This document shows, one piece after another, positions 17,255 to 26,024 of a stretch of 64,000 nt of DNA. Positions within the stretch are counted from its first letter, which is position 1, and each line of letters starts with the position of its first letter. Location: the NCBI RefSeq assembly GCF_020809045.1, contig NZ_CP078079.1, positions 1,674,001 to 1,738,000 on the forward strand, in the 5' to 3' direction. Origin of the DNA: Pseudarthrobacter sp. L1SW. GTDB lineage: Bacteria > Actinomycetota > Actinomycetes > Actinomycetales > Micrococcaceae. The position numbers and the translations under genes were made by a program. The notes under the pieces are model-generated. The model searched no databases and was not told where the DNA came from. It saw only the letters and a list, made by a program, of their open reading frames with translations.

Positions 17255-17556
17255 GGCCACACGCAGGATGGCGGGGAGGGTGCCGCGGGCCCGGGGCGGC
17301 GGCCCCTGTGGCGGCGGAGAACGGCGGGGAGGCCGGAATCGGGGAAATCATGAGACAATGGATGCCGAGACCCGGTTGGGTCCGTGTATCGAGCGCTCAG
17401 GATTGTGCCCTTCGGGGAACATTACAGCGGCTCCGGCAGTTGTCTTAATAGACTCTGCCGGCCGTGGTGGCGCTTGGTTTTCACCACGGACTTGACAGGG
17501 TCATAGTGGTGTTGCCCGTATGGTGATTCCACAGACCACCGCTAGAAAGGTTTTCT
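17255..17556. other. 302-bp region upstream of sigA
   Basis: No gene is seen. It contains a perfect inverted repeat CCGTGGTG-N12-CACCACGG at 17462-17489, a TTGACA at 17492-17497, and possible -10 boxes TAGACT (17449-17454) and TATGGT (17519-17524). The TTGACA/TATGGT spacer is 21 bp, longer than normal, so the promoter is not firmly placed. AAAGG 7 nt before the GTG at 17557 is the ribosome binding site. Confidence 0.5.
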
Positions 17557-18867
<1,311 letters not shown>

Positions 18868-18884
18868 AGCCAGGTCCGGTCAAC

Positions 18885-18937
18885 AAAGCGGCCCGCCAGC
18901 CGCCGCGCCCCAGGCGCGGCAGCCGGCGGGCCGCTTT
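18885..18937 (+). terminator. Two-tier hairpin terminator after sigA
   Basis: A perfect 13-bp outer stem (18885-18897 with 18925-18937, ending GCTTT) encloses an 8-bp inner stem (18902-18909 with 18913-18920). It lies 18 bases after the sigA stop. Confidence 0.85.
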
Positions 18938-19010
18938 GGGTTTCCGCCGTAGCGGGCGGAACCGTTGCGGGTGGGCCCAGGGCGACGCTGAAGGTTGGTG
19001 CTTAAAAGGA

Positions 19011-19040
19011 TTGGGACCCCACCTTGCGGTGGGGTCCCAA
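19011..19040 (-). terminator. Intrinsic terminator of the DUF7455 gene
   Basis: A perfect 13-bp stem (19011-19023 with 19028-19040) and TTGC loop. On the minus strand it is followed by CCTTTTAA. Confidence 0.85.
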
Positions 19041-19053
19041 CAGCTTCGGGAAC

Positions 19054-19275
19054 CTAGTCGATTTCTACGACGGCCTTCTCGTGAAGCTTGCCCGTCTCGT
19101 CGTGCCAGTCGGAGCTCAACGGCTTGAGGGTGGCCTCCACTGCACGGGCATGGTGGCCGCAGAACAGCAGTTCACCGCCGGAGGACTCCAATACAACCCG
19201 GACGTAGGCCTGCGCTCCGCAACGGTCGCACCGGTCGAGTGCATTGAGTGTGCGGTCTGCCACTGCTGTTGTCAT
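19054..19275 (-). CDS. DUF7455 zinc-ribbon protein
   Basis: A 73-aa small protein. Cys16 and Cys19 in DRCDRCGAQAYV, with Cys39, His41 and His42 in LLFCGHHAR, form a likely zinc-binding site. The acidic C-terminus reads VVEID. This family sits beside the principal sigma factor in many Actinobacteria; function is unknown. A strong AAGGAGG is 7 nt before the ATG. It has its own terminator and is divergent from parE. Confidence 0.9.
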   Translation of the reverse strand: MTTAVADRTLNALDRCDRCGAQAYVRVVLESSGGELLFCGHHARAVEATLKPLSSDWHDETGKLHEKAVVEID

Positions 19276-19530
19276 GTCGGCCTCCTTAGTAGATCAGTAC
19301 GTCTATATAACCAGCATTCGTAACAAAACCATCGCAAGGATGGGGCAAGTTCGCTGTGCGCGTATCCGCAAAGTTGGCTCAAGTTCGCCGCAGCAGCCGC
19401 CGGCACCACCGGCGTGGCGCGCTCCACAGCCACCGCCAGGTGTGGCAGCCGTCCGCCCGGCTCCGGGCCGACTACCCTAGAGGAAGCGATTCCAGCCTGC
19501 TGTTTCCGTCCCTGAAGGAGTTCATCACCA
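19276..19530. other. Divergent intergenic region, DUF7455 / parE
   Basis: 255 bp. A TATATA-containing AT-rich patch near 19304-19310 is the probable -10 area for the DUF7455 gene. GAAGGAG 10 nt before the GTG at 19531 is the parE ribosome binding site. Nothing else recognised. Confidence 0.4.
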
Positions 19531-21639
19531 GTGGCACCAAGTTCTGATTACACCGCCCGGCACCTGTCTGTATTGGAGGGCCTCGAGGCTGTCCGCAAGC
19601 GCCCGGGCATGTACATCGGATCCACAGACTCACGCGGACTTATGCACTGCCTCTGGGAGATCATCGACAACTCCGTGGACGAGGCCCTGGCCGGATTCGG
19701 CCACGACATCAGGATCATCCTCCACGCAGACAACTCGGTCGAGATCCACGACGACGGCCGCGGCATCCCCATCGACAAGGAACCCAAGACTGGCCTGACC
19801 GGCGTCGAGGTGGTCTTCACGAAACTCCACGCCGGCGGCAAGTTTGGCGGCGGCTCCTACACCGCCTCCGGCGGCCTGCACGGCGTCGGCGCGTCCGTGG
19901 TCAACGCGCTGTCCTCCCGCCTCGACGTCGAAGTGGACCGCGGCGGCAAAACCTACAAGATGTCCTTCCGGCGCGGCGAGCCCGGACGCTTCAAGGACGT
20001 TGGCTCCAGGATCGACCCCGCCGCACCCTTCACTCCGTTCGTGGACGATTCCGTCCTGGACGTGGTGGGCAAGGCCAAGCGCGGCGTCACGGGCACCCGC
20101 ATCCGGTACTGGGCCGACCGGCAGATCTTCACCCCGGACGCCAAGTTCTCCTACGACGAACTCGCTGCCCGGGCGCGGCAAACGTCCTTCCTGGTGCCGG
20201 GCCTGAAGCTGACGGTCCGTGACGAGCGCAGGGTCCCCGGAACCGCCGGTGAGTCCGGGCCGCACGAGGAAGTCTTCCACCACGACGGCGGGATCTCCGA
20301 GTTCGTCGAGTTCCTGGCCGCAGACCCGGCCGTCACCGACGTCTGGCGGCTGCACGGCTCCGGGAAGTTCAAGGAGACCGTTCCGGTGCTGGACGAACGC
20401 GGGCACAGCCAGCTCGCCGAGGTGGAACGCGACTGCGAGGTGGACGTTGCCCTGCGCTGGGGGATCGGCTACGACAGCACCGTGCGGAGCTTCGTCAACA
20501 TCATCTCCACCCCCAAGGGCGGAACCCACCAGTCGGGTTTCGAGCAGGCCCTGGTCAAGACGTTCCGCAAGGCCGTGGAAACCAATGCCCGCAAGCTCAA
20601 GGCCGGCAACGACAAAATTGAAAAGGACGACATCTTCGCGGGCCTGACTGCTGTCCTGACGGTACGGCTGGCCGAGCCGCAGTTCGAGGGCCAGACAAAG
20701 GAGATCCTCGGCACCTCGGCCGTCCGCGCGATCGTGGCCAAGGTGGTGGAGCGCGAAATCACGGCCAAGCTCGGCTCGGCGAACAGGAACGACAAGGCCC
20801 AGTCCGCGCTCCTGCTGGAAAAAATCGTCAGCGAGATGAAATCGCGCATCTCGGCGCGCGTGCACAAGGAAACCCAGCGGCGCAAGAACGCCCTGGAAAC
20901 TTCCTCCATGCCCACCAAGCTGGCTGACTGCCGGACGGACGACGTCGGACGTTCTGAACTGTTCATCGTGGAAGGCGACTCGGCGCTGGGAACCGCCAAG
21001 CTGGCCAGGTCCTCCGACTTCCAGGCCCTGCTGCCCATCCGCGGCAAGATCCTCAACGTGCAGAAGGCCTCGGTGGGGGACATGCTCTCCAACGCCGAAT
21101 GCGCAGCCCTCATCCAGGTGGTGGGCGCTGGCTCCGGCCGCAGCTTCGACATCAGCGCCGCCCGCTACGGCAAGGTGATCCTGATGACGGACGCCGACGT
21201 TGACGGCGCCCACATCCGCACGCTGCTCCTGACGCTCTTCTTCCGCTACATGCGCCCCATGATCGAAGAGGGCCGCGTCTTCGCCGCGGTCCCGCCCCTC
21301 CACCGCGTGGAGGTCATCAACGCCGGCCAGAAGGCCAACGAGATGATCTATACCTACTCGGAGGCGGAGCTCCACGTCCTCCTGGCCCGGCTGGCCAAGG
21401 AAGGCAAACGGTACAAGGAGCCCATCCAGCGCTACAAGGGCCTGGGCGAGATGGATGCCGAGCAGTTGGCCGAGACCACCATGGACCCGCGGCACCGCAC
21501 CCTGCGCAAGGTGGGCATCGAGAACGCCAAGCAGGCAGAGGAGATCTTCGACCTGCTGATGGGCTCCGACGTGTCCCCGCGCAAGGACTTCATCATTGCC
21601 GGCGCGTCCAGCCTGGACCGGGAACGCATCGACGCCTGA
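19531..21639 (+). CDS. parE: DNA topoisomerase IV subunit B (GyrB/ParE family)
   Basis: 702-aa ATPase subunit of a type IIA topoisomerase. The GHKL ATPase domain starts at the N-terminus (EGLEAVRKRPGMYIGSTDSRGL, then IIDNSVDEALAG, DDGRGIP and GGLHGVGASVVNALS). The transducer follows, and the TOPRIM domain has IVEGDSALGTAK and LMTDADVDGAHIRTLL with metal-binding acidic residues. The C-terminus has RYKGLGEMDAEQLAETTMDP. The GyrB/ParE distinction is inferred from position: in Streptomyces a second pair (parE/parC) lies beside the hrdB sigma gene, whereas gyrBA is beside dnaA. The partner subunit lies at 30053-32563 on the other strand. The start is GTG with GAAGGAG upstream. Confidence 0.92.
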   Translation: MAPSSDYTARHLSVLEGLEAVRKRPGMYIGSTDSRGLMHCLWEIIDNSVDEALAGFGHDIRIILHADNSVEIHDDGRGIPIDKEPKTGLTGVEVVFTKLHAGGKFGGGSYTASGGLHGVGASVVNALSSRLDVEVDRGGKTYKMSFRRGEPGRFKDVGSRIDPAAPFTPFVDDSVLDVVGKAKRGVTGTRIRYWADRQIFTPDAKFSYDELAARARQTSFLVPGLKLTVRDERRVPGTAGESGPHEEVFHHDGGISEFVEFLAADPAVTDVWRLHGSGKFKETVPVLDERGHSQLAEVERDCEVDVALRWGIGYDSTVRSFVNIISTPKGGTHQSGFEQALVKTFRKAVETNARKLKAGNDKIEKDDIFAGLTAVLTVRLAEPQFEGQTKEILGTSAVRAIVAKVVEREITAKLGSANRNDKAQSALLLEKIVSEMKSRISARVHKETQRRKNALETSSMPTKLADCRTDDVGRSELFIVEGDSALGTAKLARSSDFQALLPIRGKILNVQKASVGDMLSNAECAALIQVVGAGSGRSFDISAARYGKVILMTDADVDGAHIRTLLLTLFFRYMRPMIEEGRVFAAVPPLHRVEVINAGQKANEMIYTYSEAELHVLLARLAKEGKRYKEPIQRYKGLGEMDAEQLAETTMDPRHRTLRKVGIENAKQAEEIFDLLMGSDVSPRKDFIIAGASSLDRERIDA

Positions 21640-21683
21640 CGTCGGGAAGCGGGCCCCCCATAGCGGGAGGCCGACGGCGGGAC

Positions 21684-22676
21684 TCAGCCCAGCAGGCCGG
21701 GCACCACCAGCAGGGCGGTGGGCAGCGCGAGCAGCAGCACGGAGCCGGCCATCACCATGTGCCGGACCGGCGCCGGGAGCTCAGGCTGGGGTGAAAGCAG
21801 CCTGCTGACCCGGGTGGCCGTGGTGCGGGCCGGGTCCGGGTAGGACGTGCCGGCGGCCGTTTCGAGGCCGGGCAGTGCCAGGCTGGACGCTCCGGGATGG
21901 AGTTCCGCTCCGCCGGCGTTCCCGGCCGAGCCGCTGGCCACGATGGCGATTGCCTTGATCAGGGTGGCCTTGCTCTCGGTTTTCAGTGCGACGTCGTCGG
22001 CCAGCATTTCAATCAGCGAATTTACCGACTCCTGGGCAAGGCGGGTGGTGGGCAGCCACGGCAGGGCCTGGCGCCAGGCAGCAAAGGCCCACAGCAGCAG
22101 GTGGTGCCGTTGGCTCAGGTGCGCGTTCTCATGGATCAGGACCGCCCGGAGTTCGGCCGGTTCAAGCGCCGCCATCAGGCCGTCCGAGAGGACCGTCACA
22201 GAACGGGCGCCGCCGGGAAGGCAGTAGGCCACGGGGGAGTCGTGGCTGATAACGAGCGTTCCTGTTCCCTCAGCGGACGGCGAAGCCAGGAGGGCAAGCA
22301 GTTCGCGGTGCCGCCGCCGCTGGCGCTCGATCTTGTAGTACGTCAGCAGCAGCGTGAACACCAGGTGGGCGGTGAGCAACGCGGCGGCGGAGAGGGCAAA
22401 GATGTGCCAGAACCCCAAGGCTGTGGTGGGGGCATTAAAGAGCACCATTCCGGCCAAGGCCCGGAGCCCTGAAATCAGGTTGTCCCCGACAGGCTCCAGG
22501 CCGTAGACCAGCATGGCGCCGATCATCGACAGGCCGCCGGCCAGGGCGATCGCCTGCCACAGGAGCATGGCGGTGAACGGCGAGCGGGCGGGCCACTTCG
22601 CCCGCGAGAGGAGGATAGGCACCGGCCACGCCAGGACTATCGCAAGGACCGCCAGCAGGTACGAGGCCCAGAACAT
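21684..22676 (-). CDS. M56 family (BlaR1/MecR1-like) membrane metalloprotease
   Basis: 330 aa. It has four or five membrane helices (residues 1-24, 38-60, 90-112 and C-terminal 300-325). The cytoplasmic gluzincin site HENAHLSQRHH has zinc-binding His182, Glu183 and His186, and EMLADDVAL supplies the third ligand. Related proteins BlaR1 and MecR1 sense beta-lactams through a C-terminal penicillin-binding domain and cleave BlaI/MecI. This protein lacks that domain, so its signal must be different. It follows blaI by 6 bp on the same strand, forming a repressor/protease pair. The pair faces cydABDC and probably controls it. Confidence 0.92.
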   Translation of the reverse strand: MFWASYLLAVLAIVLAWPVPILLSRAKWPARSPFTAMLLWQAIALAGGLSMIGAMLVYGLEPVGDNLISGLRALAGMVLFNAPTTALGFWHIFALSAAALLTAHLVFTLLLTYYKIERQRRRHRELLALLASPSAEGTGTLVISHDSPVAYCLPGGARSVTVLSDGLMAALEPAELRAVLIHENAHLSQRHHLLLWAFAAWRQALPWLPTTRLAQESVNSLIEMLADDVALKTESKATLIKAIAIVASGSAGNAGGAELHPGASSLALPGLETAAGTSYPDPARTTATRVSRLLSPQPELPAPVRHMVMAGSVLLLALPTALLVVPGLLG

Positions 22677-22682
22677 GGTGCG

Positions 22683-23069
22683 TTACAGGTGGCCAAGCAG
22701 TTTGCGCAGCGTCTCGGCCTCGCCCTCGGACACGGACCCGATGAAGCGTGCCAGCACGGCCTCGCGGTCCGGCGCTGATCCCAGCACCTCATGCATCAGC
22801 TCAGCGGTGTGGTCCTCGCGGCTGGATACTGCCTGGTAGCGGTGCGGACGGGTGCCGCGTTCGCGTTCCACCAGGCCCTTCTTCTCCAGCCGGGACAGCA
22901 CGGTGAGAACGGTGGTGACGGCAAGTTCCTTGCCTTCGTGGCCTGCCGTGCCGTCCTGTCCGGCAGAGGTCTGTGCCAGCCGGTCCCGCAGGGTATTCGC
23001 GGTGGCTGCTTCCTGGCCCGCCCAGAGCAGATCCATCACTGCCCGTTCCAGTTCACCAAGACTAGCCAT
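22683..23069 (-). CDS. blaI: BlaI/MecI/CopY family transcriptional repressor
   Basis: 128-aa winged-helix repressor. MASLGELERAVMDLLWAG at the N-terminus, TTVLTVLSRLEKKGLVERERG (recognition helix and wing) and a C-terminal dimerisation helix are typical of BlaI. Start at 23069, with AAAGGA 8 nt upstream. The intergenic region has three perfect TTCTAC-N5-GTAGAA palindromes, a plausible BlaI-family target. One overlaps the -35 box of blaI itself, implying autorepression. In Mycobacterium tuberculosis the BlaI homolog Rv1846c controls genes beyond beta-lactamase, including the ATP synthase, which makes a respiratory role here credible. There is no beta-lactamase gene in this window. Confidence 0.93.
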   Translation of the reverse strand: MASLGELERAVMDLLWAGQEAATANTLRDRLAQTSAGQDGTAGHEGKELAVTTVLTVLSRLEKKGLVERERGTRPHRYQAVSSREDHTAELMHEVLGSAPDREAVLARFIGSVSEGEAETLRKLLGHL

Positions 23070-23147
23070 TGCACTTTTCCTTTGTTTCCCCGCGCCACCG
23101 CCTCGAAGCGGCGGTGGCTGCATGCTTTTGTTTCAACTACAACCTCT

Positions 23148-23176
23148 AATTTACCCGGTTTTCCCCTGACTTTCTA
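23148..23176 (-). promoter_or_regulatory. blaI promoter
   Basis: On the minus strand: -35 TAGAAA (23171-23176), 17-bp spacer, -10 TAAATT (23148-23153). The -35 lies in the operator at 23172-23188. Confidence 0.5.
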
Positions 23177-23188
23177 CGCCGGGTAGAA
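23172..23188. promoter_or_regulatory. Predicted BlaI operator 1 (blaI side)
   Basis: TTCTAC-GCCGG-GTAGAA, perfect 6-bp arms. It overlaps the blaI -35 box. Confidence 0.75.
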
Positions 23189-23240
23189 CACGGGTCGGAC
23201 GGGCACCCCGCCCTGGTGTTACAAGAGCCGGAATGCCGGT

Positions 23241-23270
23241 TTTACACCGCTGCGGACGCTGTTCTACACT
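23241..23270 (+). promoter_or_regulatory. cydA promoter
   Basis: TTTACA (23241-23246), 18-bp spacer, TACACT (23265-23270). The -10 is inside operator 2. The predicted transcription start is near 23277, about 56 nt before the cydA start. Confidence 0.55.
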
Positions 23271-23278
23271 CGGTAGAA
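23262..23278. promoter_or_regulatory. Predicted BlaI operator 2 (over the cydA -10)
   Basis: TTCTAC-ACTCG-GTAGAA, perfect arms, covering the TACACT -10 box of cydA. Confidence 0.75.
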
Positions 23279-23285
23279 GTTAGAC

Positions 23286-23302
23286 TTCTACAAAACGTAG
23301 AA
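23286..23302. promoter_or_regulatory. Predicted BlaI operator 3 (cydA leader)
   Basis: TTCTAC-AAAAC-GTAGAA, perfect arms. Its centre is 24 bp from that of operator 2, a little over two helical turns, so two dimers could sit side by side. Confidence 0.75.
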
Positions 23303-23332
23303 GATCTGCAGCCGTTGACAAGAGGGAATACC

Positions 23333-24946
23333 TTGGACGCTATGGACGCCCTGGAAATCGCACGCTGGCAATTCGGTATCACCACCGTCTACCACTTCAT
23401 GATGGTCCCGCTGACTATCGGCCTCGGCCTGGTGGTCGCCGTGATGCAGACCGCCTGGCACCGCACAGGCAAGCAGGAATACCTCCGCATGACAAAGTTC
23501 TGGGGGAAGCTCTTCCTCATCAACTTCATCATGGGCGTGGCCACCGGCATCGTGCAGGAGTTCCAGTTCGGTATGGCCTGGAGCGAGTACAGCCGGTTCG
23601 TCGGAGACGTGTTCGGAGCTCCGCTGGCATTGGAGGCCCTCCTTGCCTTCTTTGTCGAGTCAACGTTCCTGGGCCTGTGGATCTTCGGCTGGAAGCAGCT
23701 GAAGCCGGGCATCCACCTCGCGTGCCTCTGGATTGCGGTGATCGGCTCGGTGTTCTCCGCCTACTTCATCATCGTGGCCAACAGCTGGATGCAGCACCCC
23801 GTGGGCGTGGAAATGGTGGACGGCCGGCCCGTCATGACCGATGCCTGGGCAGTCTTCACCAACAACACAGCACTCGTTGCTGTGCCCCACACGCTGTTCG
23901 GCGCGCTGGCCGTCGCCGGCGGCTTCCTGCTGGGCATCGCCTGGTACCACCTGTGGCGGAGGCGGCGCGACGGCGTGGACACCGTGGGTGCCGACGGCAA
24001 GGTTATCCCCGGCGAAGCAGCAGGGATCCCCGGCCGTGACGTGAACGACCACAAGGTGTGGCTCCGGTCCCTGCGCATCGGGGCGGTGGTGGCCATGATC
24101 TCCTTCGCCGGCACCGCCCTCACCGGCGACCTCCAGGGCAAGCTGATGTTCGAGCAGCAGCCCATGAAGATGGCCGCGGCGGAAGCTGCCTGCCACGACG
24201 GCACCGGATTCTCTGTCCTCAGCATCGGCAACATCGGCTCGCAGAACTGTGACGACATCGTGGCGCTGATCGAGGTTCCGGGCATCCTCTCCTACCTGGC
24301 CAAGGGCGACTTCACCACCGAAGTCCAGGGCGTCAACAGCCTGCTGCCCGAATACCAGGAGAAGTACGGCACGCACCTGCCGGACAACCCGATCTACGGC
24401 GAACGCGCCGGACAGGCAATCGACTACCTGCCGGTCATGGAGGTGACCTACTGGGGCTTCCGCATGATGATCGGCTTCGGCGGGCTTGCCGCCCTGGCAG
24501 CGCTGGTGGCGCTGTGGATCACCCGGAAGGGAACTGTTCCCGAGTCCCCGTGGCTCATGCGACTGGCGGTCTTCGGCATCCTTGCCCCGTTCGGCGCCAA
24601 TGCGGCCGGCTGGATCTTCACGGAAATGGGACGCCAGCCTTTCGTGGTGGCTCCGAATCCCGATCCCAGCGGCATCGACCAGGTCTTTATGTTCACGGCG
24701 GCCGCCGTTTCGCCGGGGGTCTCGGCGGGCGAACTGCTGGCATCACTGGTGGCATTGACGGCGGTCTACGCGGTCCTGCTGGTGGTTGAGGTCAAGCTGC
24801 TCGTCAAGTACATCCGCGGCGGGGTGGTCTCCGCAATGCCGGAACTGGTCCACGCACCCGTGGACGAGAACGAGGACGCCACCCCCGGACAGGGCGGCCC
24901 CGGCGGCGGGAAACCGGCCGACGACGTCCTGGCCTTCGCGTACTAG
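23333..24946 (+). CDS. cydA: Cytochrome bd ubiquinol/menaquinol oxidase subunit I
   Basis: 537-aa membrane subunit of the high-oxygen-affinity terminal oxidase that oxidises quinol and reduces O2 to water. The N-terminus ALEIARWQFGITTVYHFMMVPLTIG carries His21, equivalent to a heme b595 ligand; NSWMQHPVGVEMVDG has the second conserved His, and EMGRQPFVV is the family GRQP motif. Nine membrane helices are predicted. The start is chosen as TTG at 23333 because GAGGG lies 6 nt upstream; the next ATG, three codons later at 23342, is 15 nt from it. The frame remains open back to 23216, but that part is the operator region. Regulation by BlaI is predicted. It is followed by cydB after 27 bp. Confidence 0.96.
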   Translation: MDAMDALEIARWQFGITTVYHFMMVPLTIGLGLVVAVMQTAWHRTGKQEYLRMTKFWGKLFLINFIMGVATGIVQEFQFGMAWSEYSRFVGDVFGAPLALEALLAFFVESTFLGLWIFGWKQLKPGIHLACLWIAVIGSVFSAYFIIVANSWMQHPVGVEMVDGRPVMTDAWAVFTNNTALVAVPHTLFGALAVAGGFLLGIAWYHLWRRRRDGVDTVGADGKVIPGEAAGIPGRDVNDHKVWLRSLRIGAVVAMISFAGTALTGDLQGKLMFEQQPMKMAAAEAACHDGTGFSVLSIGNIGSQNCDDIVALIEVPGILSYLAKGDFTTEVQGVNSLLPEYQEKYGTHLPDNPIYGERAGQAIDYLPVMEVTYWGFRMMIGFGGLAALAALVALWITRKGTVPESPWLMRLAVFGILAPFGANAAGWIFTEMGRQPFVVAPNPDPSGIDQVFMFTAAAVSPGVSAGELLASLVALTAVYAVLLVVEVKLLVKYIRGGVVSAMPELVHAPVDENEDATPGQGGPGGGKPADDVLAFAY

Positions 24947-24973
24947 CCCGACACCAAGCAGAGGAAACACAGA

Positions 24974-26023
24974 ATGGAACTGCTCCCCACCATCTGGTTC
25001 ATCGCCATCGCGGTGCTGTGGACCGGCTACCTCTTCCTGGAGGGCTTCGACCTCGGTGTCGGAATGCTCATGAAGCTTTTCGCCCGCAACAACACCGAAC
25101 GCCGGGTCCTGCTCAACACCATCGGCCCGGTGTGGGACGGCAACGAGGTCTGGCTCCTGACGGCAGGCGGCGCCACCTTCGCTGCCTTCCCGCTCTGGTA
25201 TGCCTCCCTGTTTTCGGCCCTCTACCTGCCGCTGCTGGTGGTGCTCGTTGCCCTGATCTTCCGGGCGGTGGCCTTCGAATACCGCGGCAAGGTGGACACG
25301 GACCAGTGGCGTGCCCGGTGGGACTGGGCCATCGCGCTGGGTTCCTTCTTTGCCGCCTTCGGAGTAGGCGCCGCGCTGGCCCTCACCACCACCGGGCTTC
25401 CCCTGAATGCGAACGGCGACCGTGAAGGCGGCCCGCTGGCCTGGTTCAGCGGCTACGCGGTGCTGGGCGGGCTTGCCGTGGTGGGATTCTCGCTGCTGCA
25501 TGCCCTTGCCTTCCTGGCGCTGAAAACCGACGGCGACGTCCGGCACCGGGCCCGCCAGTGGTTCGTGCGGCTGCTCCCTGCCCTGCTGCTGCCCATCGCC
25601 GCCTGGGCCCTCAGCATCCAGTTCCTCGACGGCAAGCCCTGGACCTGGGCCCTGGTCGTGGTGGCTGTCGCTGCTGCCGCAGCGGCCTGGGTGTGGGCCC
25701 GCAAGGGAGCCGAAGGCAAGGCATTCCTGGCCCTCGGCGCCTTCCTGGTCCTCGGTACCGCATCCATCTTCGGCGCAGTATTCCCGGTGGTGCTGCCTTC
25801 AACCCTGGACGGCGCCTTTGACCTGACCATCTCCAACGCTTCCTCCTCGGACTACACTCTTGGGCTTATGAGCGTCGTGGCCGCCTTCGGCCTTCCCCTG
25901 GTCATCGCGTACCAGGCCTGGACCTACTGGGTCTTCCGGCGGCGGGTCAGCGCAGCGCACATTCCGGAGGCCCACAGCTTCCTGCCGGCCATCGCCGCCA
26001 GGGCCTTCACCACGAAGGGCTGA
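24974..26023 (+). CDS. cydB: Cytochrome bd oxidase subunit II
   Basis: 349 aa with eight predicted membrane helices, the pseudosymmetric partner of CydA. It has TIWFIAIAVLWTGYLFLEGFDLG at the N-terminus, and IGPVWDGNEVWLLTAGG and FPLWYASLFSALYLPL, which are diagnostic. AGAGGAAAC lies upstream of the ATG. The cydA-cydB-cydDC order with short gaps (27 bp, then 1 bp) indicates one operon. Confidence 0.97.
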   Translation: MELLPTIWFIAIAVLWTGYLFLEGFDLGVGMLMKLFARNNTERRVLLNTIGPVWDGNEVWLLTAGGATFAAFPLWYASLFSALYLPLLVVLVALIFRAVAFEYRGKVDTDQWRARWDWAIALGSFFAAFGVGAALALTTTGLPLNANGDREGGPLAWFSGYAVLGGLAVVGFSLLHALAFLALKTDGDVRHRARQWFVRLLPALLLPIAAWALSIQFLDGKPWTWALVVVAVAAAAAAWVWARKGAEGKAFLALGAFLVLGTASIFGAVFPVVLPSTLDGAFDLTISNASSSDYTLGLMSVVAAFGLPLVIAYQAWTYWVFRRRVSAAHIPEAHSFLPAIAARAFTTKG

Positions 26024-26024
26024 C

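Noticed and set aside
17492..17524. TTGACA/TATGGT as a clear sigA promoter
   Set aside because: The 21-bp spacer is outside the normal 16-19 range; kept only as a possibility.
19630..21495. 621-codon minus-strand open frame across parE
   Set aside because: Opposite a complete topoisomerase gene; the product is low-complexity and typical of antisense frames in high-GC DNA.
19531..21639. Naming this gene gyrB
   Set aside because: It is next to the principal sigma gene and its A partner lacks a clear GyrA box; gyrBA normally lies by dnaA.
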